A stretch of DNA of 45,170 nucleotides, from assembly GCA_964369605.1 (NCBI GenBank), contig CAYJFD010000017.1:1-45170 (forward strand). Direction: 5' to 3'. Below are positions 26,170 through 34,309 of the stretch, in pieces; position 1 is the stretch's first letter; every line of letters begins with the position of its first letter. The notes beneath the pieces were generated by a model. That model did not search any database, was not told where the DNA came from, and was given only the letters and a program-made list of their open reading frames with translations. Source of the stretch: CAYJFD01 sp964369605 (GTDB lineage Bacteria > Bacteroidota > Bacteroidia > Bacteroidales > UBA932). The translations under genes and the position numbers were made by a program.

Positions 26170-27174
26170 ATGAAAAAACTCATAGTTTCACCTGCCCCGC
26201 ATATTCATAATAGTGATTCTACGCAGATTCTAATGCGCGACGTACTCATTGCGTTAGCACCTGCAGTAATAGCATCATCTTATTTTTACGGACTGGCAGC
26301 GATAAAGTTAGTACTTATAAGTATAGTAGCCTGCGTAGGTTTAGAGTACTTAATTCAAAGATTTGTAATGCGTACAAAGGTTACAGTTTGCGACCTTTCT
26401 GCAGTTATAACGGGAGCTTTGTTAGCGCTTAACCTTCCTCCTAACTCACCATGGTGGTTAGCAGTTATAGGTTCGATAGTAGCGATAGGAGTAGCCAAGA
26501 TGACCTTTGGAGGCTTAGGTCAAAACATATTTAACCCAGCACTAGTAGGAAGGGTATTCTTATTAGTTTCCTTCCCTGTATTAATGACAGATTGGACTGC
26601 TCCGGCTGCCTGGGGAGCTGAGGTAGTGGATGCAACGATAGGAGCAACACCTCTTTCGATAATAAAAGGAGGACTAGCAGAAGGAATGACAGTTTCTGAA
26701 ATACTAGCAGCGAACCCTAATCTAAATTATTTTGAAATGTTATTTGCAAGAGTCGGCGGATCAGTCGGAGAAGTATCAGCTTTAGCACTACTGCTAGGTT
26801 TGATTTATATGCTTGTACGTAGAGTTATCAAACCGCATATTCCTCTTTCTATATTGGGAACTATCGCTGTAATGACTGGTATTTTCTGGCTTATCAATCC
26901 AGAGAAGAACATAGATCCACTATTTAGTATTTTAACTGGAGGTGTATTGTTAGGTTCTATCTTTATGGCGACTGACTATGTTACATCTCCTATGAGTAAT
27001 AAGGGAATGGTAATCTTCGGAATCGGTATAGGTATCATTACTGTACTTATCCGTATGTTCGGTTCTTTCCCAGAAGGAATATCTTTTGCGATTCTGATAA
27101 TGAATGCAGTAGTTCCACTTATTAATAAATATTGTAAACCTAAAAGATTTGCGAGGGAGGTAAAAAATGGCTAA
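26170..27174 (+). CDS. rnfD: Rnf complex subunit D (membrane flavoprotein)
   Basis: Integral membrane subunit of 334 aa with about nine or ten helices. The flavin-attachment segment IGATPLS is present, where a Thr carries FMN through a phosphodiester bond made by ApbE. No apbE is in the window. It overlaps rnfG by 8 bases, and the rnfG ribosome site lies inside its last codons. Confidence 0.95.
   Translation: MKKLIVSPAPHIHNSDSTQILMRDVLIALAPAVIASSYFYGLAAIKLVLISIVACVGLEYLIQRFVMRTKVTVCDLSAVITGALLALNLPPNSPWWLAVIGSIVAIGVAKMTFGGLGQNIFNPALVGRVFLLVSFPVLMTDWTAPAAWGAEVVDATIGATPLSIIKGGLAEGMTVSEILAANPNLNYFEMLFARVGGSVGEVSALALLLGLIYMLVRRVIKPHIPLSILGTIAVMTGIFWLINPEKNIDPLFSILTGGVLLGSIFMATDYVTSPMSNKGMVIFGIGIGIITVLIRMFGSFPEGISFAILIMNAVVPLINKYCKPKRFAREVKNG
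27154..27160 (+). promoter_or_regulatory. Strong Shine-Dalgarno site for rnfG
   Basis: AGGGAGG ends 6 bases before the rnfG ATG at 27167 and lies within the end of rnfD. Such strong sites are uncommon in Bacteroidetes, so this may secure translation of the overlapping gene. The site may be partly fortuitous, since it also encodes rnfD residues. Confidence 0.5.
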
Positions 27175-27733
27175 AGTATCCAATTTTAAGAATATGACCC
27201 TATCTTTAGTGATGGTGTGTCTAGTGTCATCTGCACTATTAGCTTTAGTGTATGTTTTGACTTTTGAACCTATTAGTAAGGCTAAGGCTGCATCAGAGAA
27301 TGCAGCAATAGGGATGGTTGTTCCTGCTTTTGATAATGAACCAGGTAAAGAAGCCTACGAGGTAGATGTTGAAGGAAGAAAGGCGATGATTTATCCTGTA
27401 AAAAAATCAGGGGATCTGATAGCTTATGCTATCAAGGTTACTACTTCTAAAGGTTTTAGTGGTAATGTCACTCTTATGGTAGGAATAACTACAGAGGGTA
27501 CGATTTATAACTCTCTAGTTATCGCACATGCTGAGACACCAGGGCTAGGAGATAAGATGCACCCTTCTAAGAGTAATTTTCCTCTTCAGTTCCAGAATGT
27601 GAACCCAGAGAATGTTAATCTCAATGTTAAACAAGATGGAGGAGATGTAGATGCTATTACAGCTGCTACTATTTCCTCAAGAGCATACTGCGATGCTATA
27701 AACATGGCAGTTCAAGCATTTAAATCATTATAG
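27167..27733 (+). CDS. rnfG: Rnf complex subunit G (periplasmic flavoprotein)
   Basis: Subunit of 188 aa with one N-terminal helix (about 11-33) and a periplasmic FMN-binding domain. The covalent flavin site is DAITAATISS near the C-terminus, with the Thr of TAAT as acceptor (family motif S/T-G/A-A-T). It starts inside rnfD (8-base overlap) and precedes rnfE by 4 bases. Confidence 0.95.
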   Translation: MAKVSNFKNMTLSLVMVCLVSSALLALVYVLTFEPISKAKAASENAAIGMVVPAFDNEPGKEAYEVDVEGRKAMIYPVKKSGDLIAYAIKVTTSKGFSGNVTLMVGITTEGTIYNSLVIAHAETPGLGDKMHPSKSNFPLQFQNVNPENVNLNVKQDGGDVDAITAATISSRAYCDAINMAVQAFKSL

Positions 27734-27737
27734 TATT

Positions 27738-28340
27738 ATGGAAACAGTAAAGAAATCAAAACTTCCTATCATCCTAGATGGTATATTAAAGAATAATCCA
27801 GTATTTATACTAGTACTTGGAATGTGTCCAGTCTTGGGAACTACGACTTCTGCTATTAATGGTTTGAGTATGGGTTTAGCGACGACATTCGTACTGATAC
27901 TCTCAAATATAGTAGTATCCCTTTGTGCTGGTTTTATACCTGATAAGGTTAGAATCCCAGCTTATATCGTAATTATCGCATCCTTCGTGACCATATTACA
28001 GCTTTTAATGCAGGCTTTTATCCCAGCGTTATATGCTACATTAGGACTTTTCATTCCACTTATCGTAGTAAACTGTGTTGTACTAGGTAGAGCAGAGGCT
28101 TTTGCTAGTAAAAATTCAGCTGTAGACTCAGCCTACGATGGCCTTGGAATAGGCTTAGGTTTTACACTAGCCTTAACTCTTCTAGGTCTTACAAGAGAAA
28201 TACTAGGTAGCGGCTCTGCTTTTGGATTTAAGTTTATCGAGGGAGATGCTATTTTGGCCTTTGTCCTAGCTCCAGGAGCATTTATAGCACTTGGATATCT
28301 AATGGTAGTGTTTAATAAGTTAGCAAAAAAAATTAAGTAG
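27738..28340 (+). CDS. rnfE: Rnf complex subunit E
   Basis: Six-helix membrane subunit (200 aa) that forms the pseudosymmetric RnfA/RnfE pair. Conserved Cys in GMCPVLG and VVNCVVLGRAEAF are the positions that, with those of RnfA, are known to hold an iron-sulfur cluster within the membrane. It precedes rnfA by 2 bases. Confidence 0.95.
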   Translation: METVKKSKLPIILDGILKNNPVFILVLGMCPVLGTTTSAINGLSMGLATTFVLILSNIVVSLCAGFIPDKVRIPAYIVIIASFVTILQLLMQAFIPALYATLGLFIPLIVVNCVVLGRAEAFASKNSAVDSAYDGLGIGLGFTLALTLLGLTREILGSGSAFGFKFIEGDAILAFVLAPGAFIALGYLMVVFNKLAKKIK

Positions 28341-28342
28341 TT

Positions 28343-28942
28343 ATGGAATACATATTAATAATAATATCGGCAGTATTTGTAAATAATATTGTACTTACTC
28401 AGTTCTTAGGTATCTGTCCTTTCCTTGGAGTATCAAAGAAGGTTAATACAGCTGTGGGTATGACAGCCGCAGTATGTTTTGTTATGGCGATAGCTACTTT
28501 AGTAACTTTTATTATACAAAAGTATCTTTTACTTCCTTTAGAGATAGAGTTTATGCAAACTCTAACCTTTATCTTAGTTATCGCAGGTTTAGTGCAGATG
28601 GTAGAAATTATATTGAAAAAGATTTCACCATCATTATATCAGGCTCTTGGAATCTTCCTACCTCTAATCACTACAAACTGTGCAGTACTTGGAGTCGCGA
28701 TTATGGTCGTGACAAAGGAGTTTTCGTTTGGAGCAGAGGCACAAATGCTAAGTCTTGATGGCGCTTTAGTATATGCTATCGCAAGTGCCCTAGGCTTCGG
28801 TGTAGCGATGACAATTTTCGCAGGAATTAGAGAGCAGTTAGAATTATCGGCAGTACCAAAAGCATTTAAAGGTACTCCGATAGCATTAGTTACAGCAGGA
28901 ATCTTAGCTCTAGCTTTTATGGGCTTTGGTGGCCTGGTTTAA
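28343..28942 (+). CDS. rnfA: Rnf complex subunit A
   Basis: Six-helix membrane subunit (199 aa), partner of RnfE with opposite topology. It has NNIVLTQFLGICPFLG near the N-terminus and TTNCAVLGVAI in the middle, each with the cluster-binding Cys. It is last in the BCDGEA order and 10 bases before the TPR gene. Confidence 0.96.
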   Translation: MEYILIIISAVFVNNIVLTQFLGICPFLGVSKKVNTAVGMTAAVCFVMAIATLVTFIIQKYLLLPLEIEFMQTLTFILVIAGLVQMVEIILKKISPSLYQALGIFLPLITTNCAVLGVAIMVVTKEFSFGAEAQMLSLDGALVYAIASALGFGVAMTIFAGIREQLELSAVPKAFKGTPIALVTAGILALAFMGFGGLV

Positions 28943-28952
28943 AAAGAAAATT

Positions 28953-29228
28953 ATGGCAATAACATTAGTTGAAATAGAGAACATCCTGTCAAAGGGAAAA
29001 ATCGAAGAGGCCTTCCATAAATTAGAGGAGTTTCTAGAAGAAAATCCTAAAAGTTCGAAGGCTTGGTACCTACTAGGTGGAATGTATAGAAGACAAGAAC
29101 TATGGGGAGAAGCTATTAATGCTTATAATAAATCTAAAATGTTAGATCCTCAAGGACCAGCAGCTGCTGCGATCGAATCTGTTTATGATGTTCTTCGTTT
29201 TGTGAATACAGATCTAATGAACCCATAA
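28953..29228 (+). CDS. Small TPR-repeat protein
   Basis: Protein of 91 aa made of about two tetratricopeptide repeats (GKIEEAFHKLEEFLEENPKS, then AWYLLGGMYRRQELWGEAIN). I start it at the ATG at 28953; a longer frame from a TTG at 28926 would overlap rnfA. No signal peptide. It is the last gene before the terminator and is presumably co-transcribed with rnf. A scaffold role is likely from the fold, but the partner is unknown. Confidence 0.8.
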   Translation: MAITLVEIENILSKGKIEEAFHKLEEFLEENPKSSKAWYLLGGMYRRQELWGEAINAYNKSKMLDPQGPAAAAIESVYDVLRFVNTDLMNP

Positions 29229-29241
29229 AGGGGGAATAAAT

Positions 29242-29276
29242 AGTAAAAAAAAGGTGCCCTAGGCACCTTTTTTTAG
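29242..29276. terminator. Bidirectional terminator between the rnf operon and metG
   Basis: Stem AAGGTGCC (29251-29258) with GGCACCTT (29262-29269) and a tight 3-base loop, flanked by an A run on the left and a T run on the right. It can serve both the plus operon and the convergent metG gene, whose stop lies at the edge of the T tract. Confidence 0.88.
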
Positions 29277-31333
29277 TTTATTTGAGCTCCATTAACGAGA
29301 GTTTCCTCTGGAGTGACTATTCGCATACTGCCATCTTCCTGCTTGGCCATAAGGATCATTCCTTGTGATTCTATACCCTTTATCTTGCGTGGTGCAAGAT
29401 TCGCTAGGATACAAACCTGCTTATTTAAAATCGACTCTGGAGTATAATATTCAGCTATTCCTGACACTATAGTTCTGATATCTAAACCTGTGTCGATCTT
29501 TAGCTTTAAAAGCTTATCAGTTTTAGGTACACGCTCAGCCTCTAGTACAGTAGCGGTACGAATATCCATTTTCATAAAATCGTCGAAAGTGCATTGCTCT
29601 TTTGCAGGTGCCACTTCCTTTGCCATCTTTTCCTTGTTTGCTTCCTCGTTAATACGCTTACTCTCCTCTAGTTTTGCTAGCTGAGCATTAATAGCATCAT
29701 CCTCTATCTTGCCAAATAAAAGCGATGCCTCCTCTATTTTATGACCAGGACTAAGTAACTGAGGTCTCGCAAAATCATCCCATGTCAGGCTCTTTAGATC
29801 GATGTTAAGCATCTTTCCAAGTCTTTCACTAGAGAAAGGAAGGAAAGGGTTAAATGCTAGAGCAAGATTTGCGCATATCTCAAGGCAAACATTTAATATA
29901 GACGCTACTCTTTGAGTATCAGTCTTTGCAACTTTCCAAGGTTCAGTCTCAGTTAGATACTTATTACCAAGTCTAGCTAGATTCATAGCCTCTTTTAAAG
30001 CCTCGCGGAACTTATAATGTGTTAAGTTTTCCTCGATAGCTGCCTTAATATTAGGTATCTGAGCTAAAGTCTCTGAATCTATAGTCTCAGGTTTTAGGTC
30101 TGCAGGCACTTCTCCTTTGAAATATAAATTTGTAAGTACGATCGCACGGTTTACAAAGTTACCATATATCGCTACCAATTCAGAGTTGTTACGAGTCTGG
30201 AACTCTTTCCAAGTAAAGTCATTATCTTTCGTTTCAGGAGCTGTGGCGCAGAGTGCATAACGAAGGGCGTCTTGCTGATTAGGAAAATCCTCAAGGTACT
30301 CGTGTAGCCATACTGCCCAGTTTCTAGATGTAGAGATCTTATTTCCCTCTAGATTAAGAAATTCATTTGCTGGCACGTTCTCAGGAAGAATAAAGTCACC
30401 GTGAGCCTTTAACATAGAAGGGAATACGATACAGTGGAAAACGATATTGTCCTTACCTATGAAATGGACTAATTTAGTATCTTCATTTTTCCACCAAAGT
30501 TCCCACTGCTCAGGTAATAGCTCTTTTGTATTAGAAATATAGCCAATCGGGGCATCAAACCATACATATAGAACTTTTCCTTCTGCACCTTCTACTGGAA
30601 CCTTCACTCCCCAGTTTAGGTCTCTACTAACCGCCCTTGGATGTAGTCCTCCATCTATCCAAGATTTACATTGTCCATATACGTTTGGTTTCCACTCTTT
30701 ATGATCTCTTAAGATCCACTCTTTAAGCCATGGTTCATATTTATCTAAAGGAAGATACCAGTGTGTGGTCTTCTTCTTGATAGGAATGTTTCCGCTAATA
30801 GCAGATTTTGGATTGATAAGCTCCTCAGGGCTTAGCGTTGATCCACACTTCTCACATTGATCGCCATAGGCATTCTCGTTGTCACATTTTGGGCAAGTAC
30901 CTACTATATATCTATCAGCTAAGAATTGTTTGCTTTCCTCATCATAAAACTGCTCAGTCTCACGCTCGATGAATTTTCCTTCACTATGTAGCTTAGAGAA
31001 GAACTCTGAAGCACATTCGTGGTGCGTCTTAGAACTAGTCCTTGAGTAGATATCGTAGGATATACCAAATTCCTCAAATGATTTCTCGATGATACGGTGG
31101 TATTTATCCACTACATCTTGTGGAGTACAAGATAATTGCTGAGCCTTAATAGTGATAGGTACCCCATGTTCGTCTGATCCTCCGACAAACAGAGTTTCTT
31201 CTCCTTTCATTCTTAAGAATCTAGCATAAATATCTGCAGGAACGTAAACTCCTGCCAAGTGTCCTATATGAATAGCTCCGTTCGCATAAGGAAGAGCAGC
31301 TGTAATAAGATGTCGTTTGAATACCTTTTTCAT
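29273..31333 (-). CDS. metG: Methionyl-tRNA synthetase
   Basis: Charges tRNA-Met (686 aa). It has the class I signature HIGH at 22-25, the four-cysteine zinc knuckle C147, C150, C160, C163 (CPKC, then CEKC), and the second signature reading KISTS (332-336) instead of KMSKS. The lysine at the usual second position is thus replaced, with Arg next to it. A C-terminal tRNA-binding (EMAP/Trbp111-like) domain occupies about the last 105 residues. Start: ATG at 31333, with a -7 element 29 bases upstream. Single gene, convergent with the rnf operon and divergent from hmuR. Confidence 0.97.
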   Translation of the reverse strand: MKKVFKRHLITAALPYANGAIHIGHLAGVYVPADIYARFLRMKGEETLFVGGSDEHGVPITIKAQQLSCTPQDVVDKYHRIIEKSFEEFGISYDIYSRTSSKTHHECASEFFSKLHSEGKFIERETEQFYDEESKQFLADRYIVGTCPKCDNENAYGDQCEKCGSTLSPEELINPKSAISGNIPIKKKTTHWYLPLDKYEPWLKEWILRDHKEWKPNVYGQCKSWIDGGLHPRAVSRDLNWGVKVPVEGAEGKVLYVWFDAPIGYISNTKELLPEQWELWWKNEDTKLVHFIGKDNIVFHCIVFPSMLKAHGDFILPENVPANEFLNLEGNKISTSRNWAVWLHEYLEDFPNQQDALRYALCATAPETKDNDFTWKEFQTRNNSELVAIYGNFVNRAIVLTNLYFKGEVPADLKPETIDSETLAQIPNIKAAIEENLTHYKFREALKEAMNLARLGNKYLTETEPWKVAKTDTQRVASILNVCLEICANLALAFNPFLPFSSERLGKMLNIDLKSLTWDDFARPQLLSPGHKIEEASLLFGKIEDDAINAQLAKLEESKRINEEANKEKMAKEVAPAKEQCTFDDFMKMDIRTATVLEAERVPKTDKLLKLKIDTGLDIRTIVSGIAEYYTPESILNKQVCILANLAPRKIKGIESQGMILMAKQEDGSMRIVTPEETLVNGAQIN

Positions 31334-31361
31334 GGCTAATATGATTTATAAATTCAGTCTG

Positions 31362-31369
31362 CAAATTTA
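31362..31369 (-). promoter_or_regulatory. -7 element for metG
   Basis: The minus strand reads TAAATTTG (TAnnTTTG) 29 bases before the metG ATG. No convincing -33 element. Confidence 0.45.
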
Positions 31370-31445
31370 GTAAAAATACTACATGAACGTGTAAAAAACT
31401 TTGCAAGCGATAGTCGTACTTCTAGACACTCCACAAGGCGGTTAA

Positions 31446-31477
31446 GCCTAAAATACCTAAATTAAGGTATTGTAGGC
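31446..31477. promoter_or_regulatory. 32-bp near-perfect palindrome, candidate operator of the hmu operon
   Basis: Arms GCCTA at 31446-31450 and TAGGC at 31473-31477, with inner arms AATACCT (31452-31458) and AGGTATT (31465-31471). In total 14 of 16 symmetric positions pair around the centre at 31461/31462. It covers the -33 element of the hmuR promoter and is not followed by a T run, so it is not a terminator. A dimeric repressor that responds to iron or haem (Fur-like or other) is the natural candidate; the identity of the regulator is not shown by the sequence. Confidence 0.7.
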
Positions 31478-31500
31478 AGTTCCTTTAGTCTCTACTTTTG
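31470..31500 (+). promoter_or_regulatory. Promoter of the hmu operon
   Basis: TTG at 31470-31472 and TACTTTTG at 31493-31500 with 20 bases between, a good match to the Bacteroidetes TTTG / TAnnTTTG promoter. It lies 28 bases before the hmuR ATG and its -33 element is inside the palindrome. Confidence 0.7.
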
Positions 31501-31528
31501 CAGCTCGAAATTTGGAAAGTAAAAGAAA

Positions 31529-33658
31529 ATGAGAATAATTATTTCAACAATATTACTATTAATCTTTATAGGACTTAACGCACAAGAGCAAAACTACACT
31601 ATAAAAGGAAGAGTAATAGATCAAAAAAGTGAGAAGCCAGTATACGGTGTATATGTAACAACAGATACAGACGGAGGACAAACAGATAGAAACGGTTACT
31701 ATGTAATCAAAGGATTAAAGCCAGGTAAAAAAGTACTAAGTACTATGTATTATGGTACTCACCAAATGGAGCAAGTGATTTTTGATTTGACAAAGGATAC
31801 CACTATTAATTTCGTACTAAAAGAGTCAGTAAATATGATTGACGAGGTAGTCGTAACAGGTACTAGAACAGAGAAAAAACTTTCGGAAGCTCCAGTACTT
31901 ACCACGCTTATCAAAAGTAGAGATATAAAGTTATCAGGAGCTACCTCAGCGATGGAGGCCTTATTTGACAATATCCCAGGAATAGTATCTACTCCAAATG
32001 CTATGGGAAATAACTTAAGAATAAGAGGCTTAAATAGTAGATACATCTTATTTCTAGTAGATGGTGAGAGGATGGTTTCAGAAGGAGCGGGTGGAAATGT
32101 AAATCTAGATCAAATAGATGTAAATAATATTGAGAGGGTTGAGATGATAAATGGTGCAGCCTCTGCACTATATGGTTCAAACGCCGTAGGAGCGGTAATA
32201 AACATTATTACAAAAAATCCAATTCATAAGTTTGAAGGAGATGCAAATCTGATAGCAGAGAGTTATAATACTCTAAAAGCGAAGATAGGAATAGGTACTA
32301 ATACAAAAAAGTTAACAAGTAGAGTAAGTGGTTTTTATAATAGATCTGATGGATTTGATATCGATGGGGGAGCCTATGCTGCTGCCTATGCAGATGCAGG
32401 AGCAGATTTTAAAATAAATTACAAACCAACAAATAATCTTAGGATAGGAGCAAATGGACGTTATTTTAGACACGAGCTATTTAACCCAGCAAATAGTTTA
32501 TCATCAGCACATCCACTTACGCATACCATATCTACAGGATTAAATCTATCACATATTTCAAAAGATGGTAAGAATAGTCTAGTGCTAAGTACTAATTATA
32601 CAAACTATATAGATACAGATTATTTAGAGCAGTTATTTAAATCAGAGGTAGCAAACAAGTCGAGTTACATCTCTACACGTTTAGTTGACACTTATAAGCC
32701 TACCGAAAAGTGGGAAGTCGTAGGAGGACTAGAGCACAACTATGAAAATATCTTTGCTACTTCGACACTAGGAGTCGTACCTACTACTAGATCTCTACAA
32801 GATATAAACGTATTTGGACAAGCACAGTACTCGCCAATCAAAGATTTTGACATCATAGCAGGAGCTCGCTACACTTATAACGAAGAATATAACTCAGCCT
32901 TTACTCCAAAACTATCAATAATGTATAAAGTAGATGGATTTACATTCAGAGGAGGAGTAGGAACAGCATTTAGAGCTCCAAGTATTAAAGAGCTATACTA
33001 CGATTTTGATCACCAAGGGATGTTTTGGGTCTATGGTAACCCAGACCTAGTAGCGGAGAAGGGACTATATAATTCTCTATCTGCAGAGTACGTTAAAAAT
33101 GGTTTTTATGTTTCAGCGTCAGGATACTGGAATAATATAAATAATAAAATTACTCAGTATGACGTTGTAAATGAATCAGGAGCACTAGAGAAGTACTATA
33201 AAAATGTAAGTAGTGCAACTCTTAAAGGAGTGGATATTAACGTCTCTTATAATATCGTACGTCAAGTACAAGTAAAGGCCAGCTATAGCTACTGCGATGC
33301 GCTAGACAACTCTACAGGTTTACAGCTTGAAAGCAATGTCAAACATAGTGGAACAGCCTCCGTAACTTGGAACGGAATGGTAGCACGTTCTCCTTTTTCC
33401 TTACAGCTTTCAGGCAGATTAACCTCTCCAAAGCTTTATCAGCAACAAGTAACAAATAGTGACGGCACTATAACTAATGAATTAGAGGAATCGGATCCCT
33501 ATAATATCTGGAAAATTACACTAGTTAAGCCAATAAGAATAAATAAGCATACATTCGAGTTAACATTTAAGTGTGACAATATTTTTAATTTCCAAGAAGC
33601 ATCTTATGTTAATCCAGGTCGTCAATTCCTAATAGGACTTAGATATGCTTTCAAGTAA
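31529..33658 (+). CDS. hmuR: HmuR-type TonB-dependent haem receptor
   Basis: Outer-membrane receptor of 709 aa that would import haem using TonB energy. Order: signal peptide (about 1-18), a carboxypeptidase-regulatory-like beta domain (about 24-98), a TonB-box-like MIDEVVVTGTR, the plug domain (about 115-235), and a 22-strand barrel ending in Phe-Lys. The two boxes typical of haem receptors are present: FRAP at 481-484 and NPDL at 504-507, with His495 between them as the likely haem-contacting residue. First gene of the operon, with a strong promoter and palindrome upstream, and followed by hmuY after 30 bases. In Porphyromonas gingivalis hmuY comes before hmuR; here the order is reversed. 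Confidence 0.9.
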   Translation: MRIIISTILLLIFIGLNAQEQNYTIKGRVIDQKSEKPVYGVYVTTDTDGGQTDRNGYYVIKGLKPGKKVLSTMYYGTHQMEQVIFDLTKDTTINFVLKESVNMIDEVVVTGTRTEKKLSEAPVLTTLIKSRDIKLSGATSAMEALFDNIPGIVSTPNAMGNNLRIRGLNSRYILFLVDGERMVSEGAGGNVNLDQIDVNNIERVEMINGAASALYGSNAVGAVINIITKNPIHKFEGDANLIAESYNTLKAKIGIGTNTKKLTSRVSGFYNRSDGFDIDGGAYAAAYADAGADFKINYKPTNNLRIGANGRYFRHELFNPANSLSSAHPLTHTISTGLNLSHISKDGKNSLVLSTNYTNYIDTDYLEQLFKSEVANKSSYISTRLVDTYKPTEKWEVVGGLEHNYENIFATSTLGVVPTTRSLQDINVFGQAQYSPIKDFDIIAGARYTYNEEYNSAFTPKLSIMYKVDGFTFRGGVGTAFRAPSIKELYYDFDHQGMFWVYGNPDLVAEKGLYNSLSAEYVKNGFYVSASGYWNNINNKITQYDVVNESGALEKYYKNVSSATLKGVDINVSYNIVRQVQVKASYSYCDALDNSTGLQLESNVKHSGTASVTWNGMVARSPFSLQLSGRLTSPKLYQQQVTNSDGTITNELEESDPYNIWKITLVKPIRINKHTFELTFKCDNIFNFQEASYVNPGRQFLIGLRYAFK

Positions 33659-33688
33659 AAAATAACAAAAAATAAATAAAAAAGTAAA

Positions 33689-34288
33689 ATGAAAAAAGTA
33701 TTTTTATCGCTAGCTCTAGCAGCTCTAGCATTAGTCTCTTGTGACAAACCAACCAACGGAGTAGATGAACCAGCAAATAGCTCTTATGTAGATGCAACAT
33801 CTAGTACAACATGGCATTATTTCTCATTTGCAGAAAATAAAATAGTTGGCACAGGAGAAGAAACACCAGAAGATAACGCAACATGGTTTGCACGTAGTGA
33901 CTGGGATATGGCTATTTGTCGTTATAATGTACGTACTAACTCAGGAGCAGCTACAACTGTTAGTTCTAAGGGTGGTGTAGCTATAACCACAGGTTCAGTA
34001 CTAGCCGACGTTAAATCTATTCCAGCAGCAAGCGAATTCCTACTAGACGAGGCTATTACTTCTTCAGGAATGGGTGGAGAGACAACAAAAATCTTGTCAA
34101 AAGCTGCAGTTATTCAATTTAAAAAGGACGCAGATGGAAATTCAATTATGCCTCCAGTATATGAGAAATCTCCAGTATATGTATTCCGTACAGCAGATGG
34201 TGCATCTTACTTCAAGGTAGAGTTCACCCAGTACAAGAATGAAGAAGATGTGTCAGGTCACGTTAAATTCAATAGTGCAAAATTATAA
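33689..34288 (+). CDS. hmuY: HmuY-family haem-binding lipoprotein
   Basis: Haemophore-like lipoprotein (199 aa) expected to take haem at the cell surface and hand it to HmuR. The lipobox is LVSC (Cys18). The HmuY core is recognisable: TWHYFSF, WDMAICRYNVRTNSG, and VYVFRTADGASYFKVEF near the end. The two His that bind haem iron in P. gingivalis HmuY have no counterpart: the only His residues here are at about 43 and 191, outside the binding region. Met128 and Met154 lie in the matching segments, which suggests Met/Met ligation as reported for HmuY homologues of Tannerella and Prevotella. This is a motif-level inference. Confidence 0.85.
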   Translation: MKKVFLSLALAALALVSCDKPTNGVDEPANSSYVDATSSTTWHYFSFAENKIVGTGEETPEDNATWFARSDWDMAICRYNVRTNSGAATTVSSKGGVAITTGSVLADVKSIPAASEFLLDEAITSSGMGGETTKILSKAAVIQFKKDADGNSIMPPVYEKSPVYVFRTADGASYFKVEFTQYKNEEDVSGHVKFNSAKL

Positions 34289-34293
34289 GCAAG

Positions 34294-34299
34294 AAGGAG
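34294..34299 (+). promoter_or_regulatory. Shine-Dalgarno site for hmuS
   Basis: AAGGAG, 10 bases before the hmuS ATG at 34310, in the 21-base gap after hmuY. Rare in this AT-rich window and probably real. Confidence 0.5.
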
Positions 34300-34309
34300 T
34301 ATTCTAAAT

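Noticed and set aside
28926..28952. TTG start of the TPR gene overlapping rnfA
   Set aside because: The ATG at 28953 begins the TPR helix at once and gives a normal 10-base gap; the extra residues read through the rnfA end.
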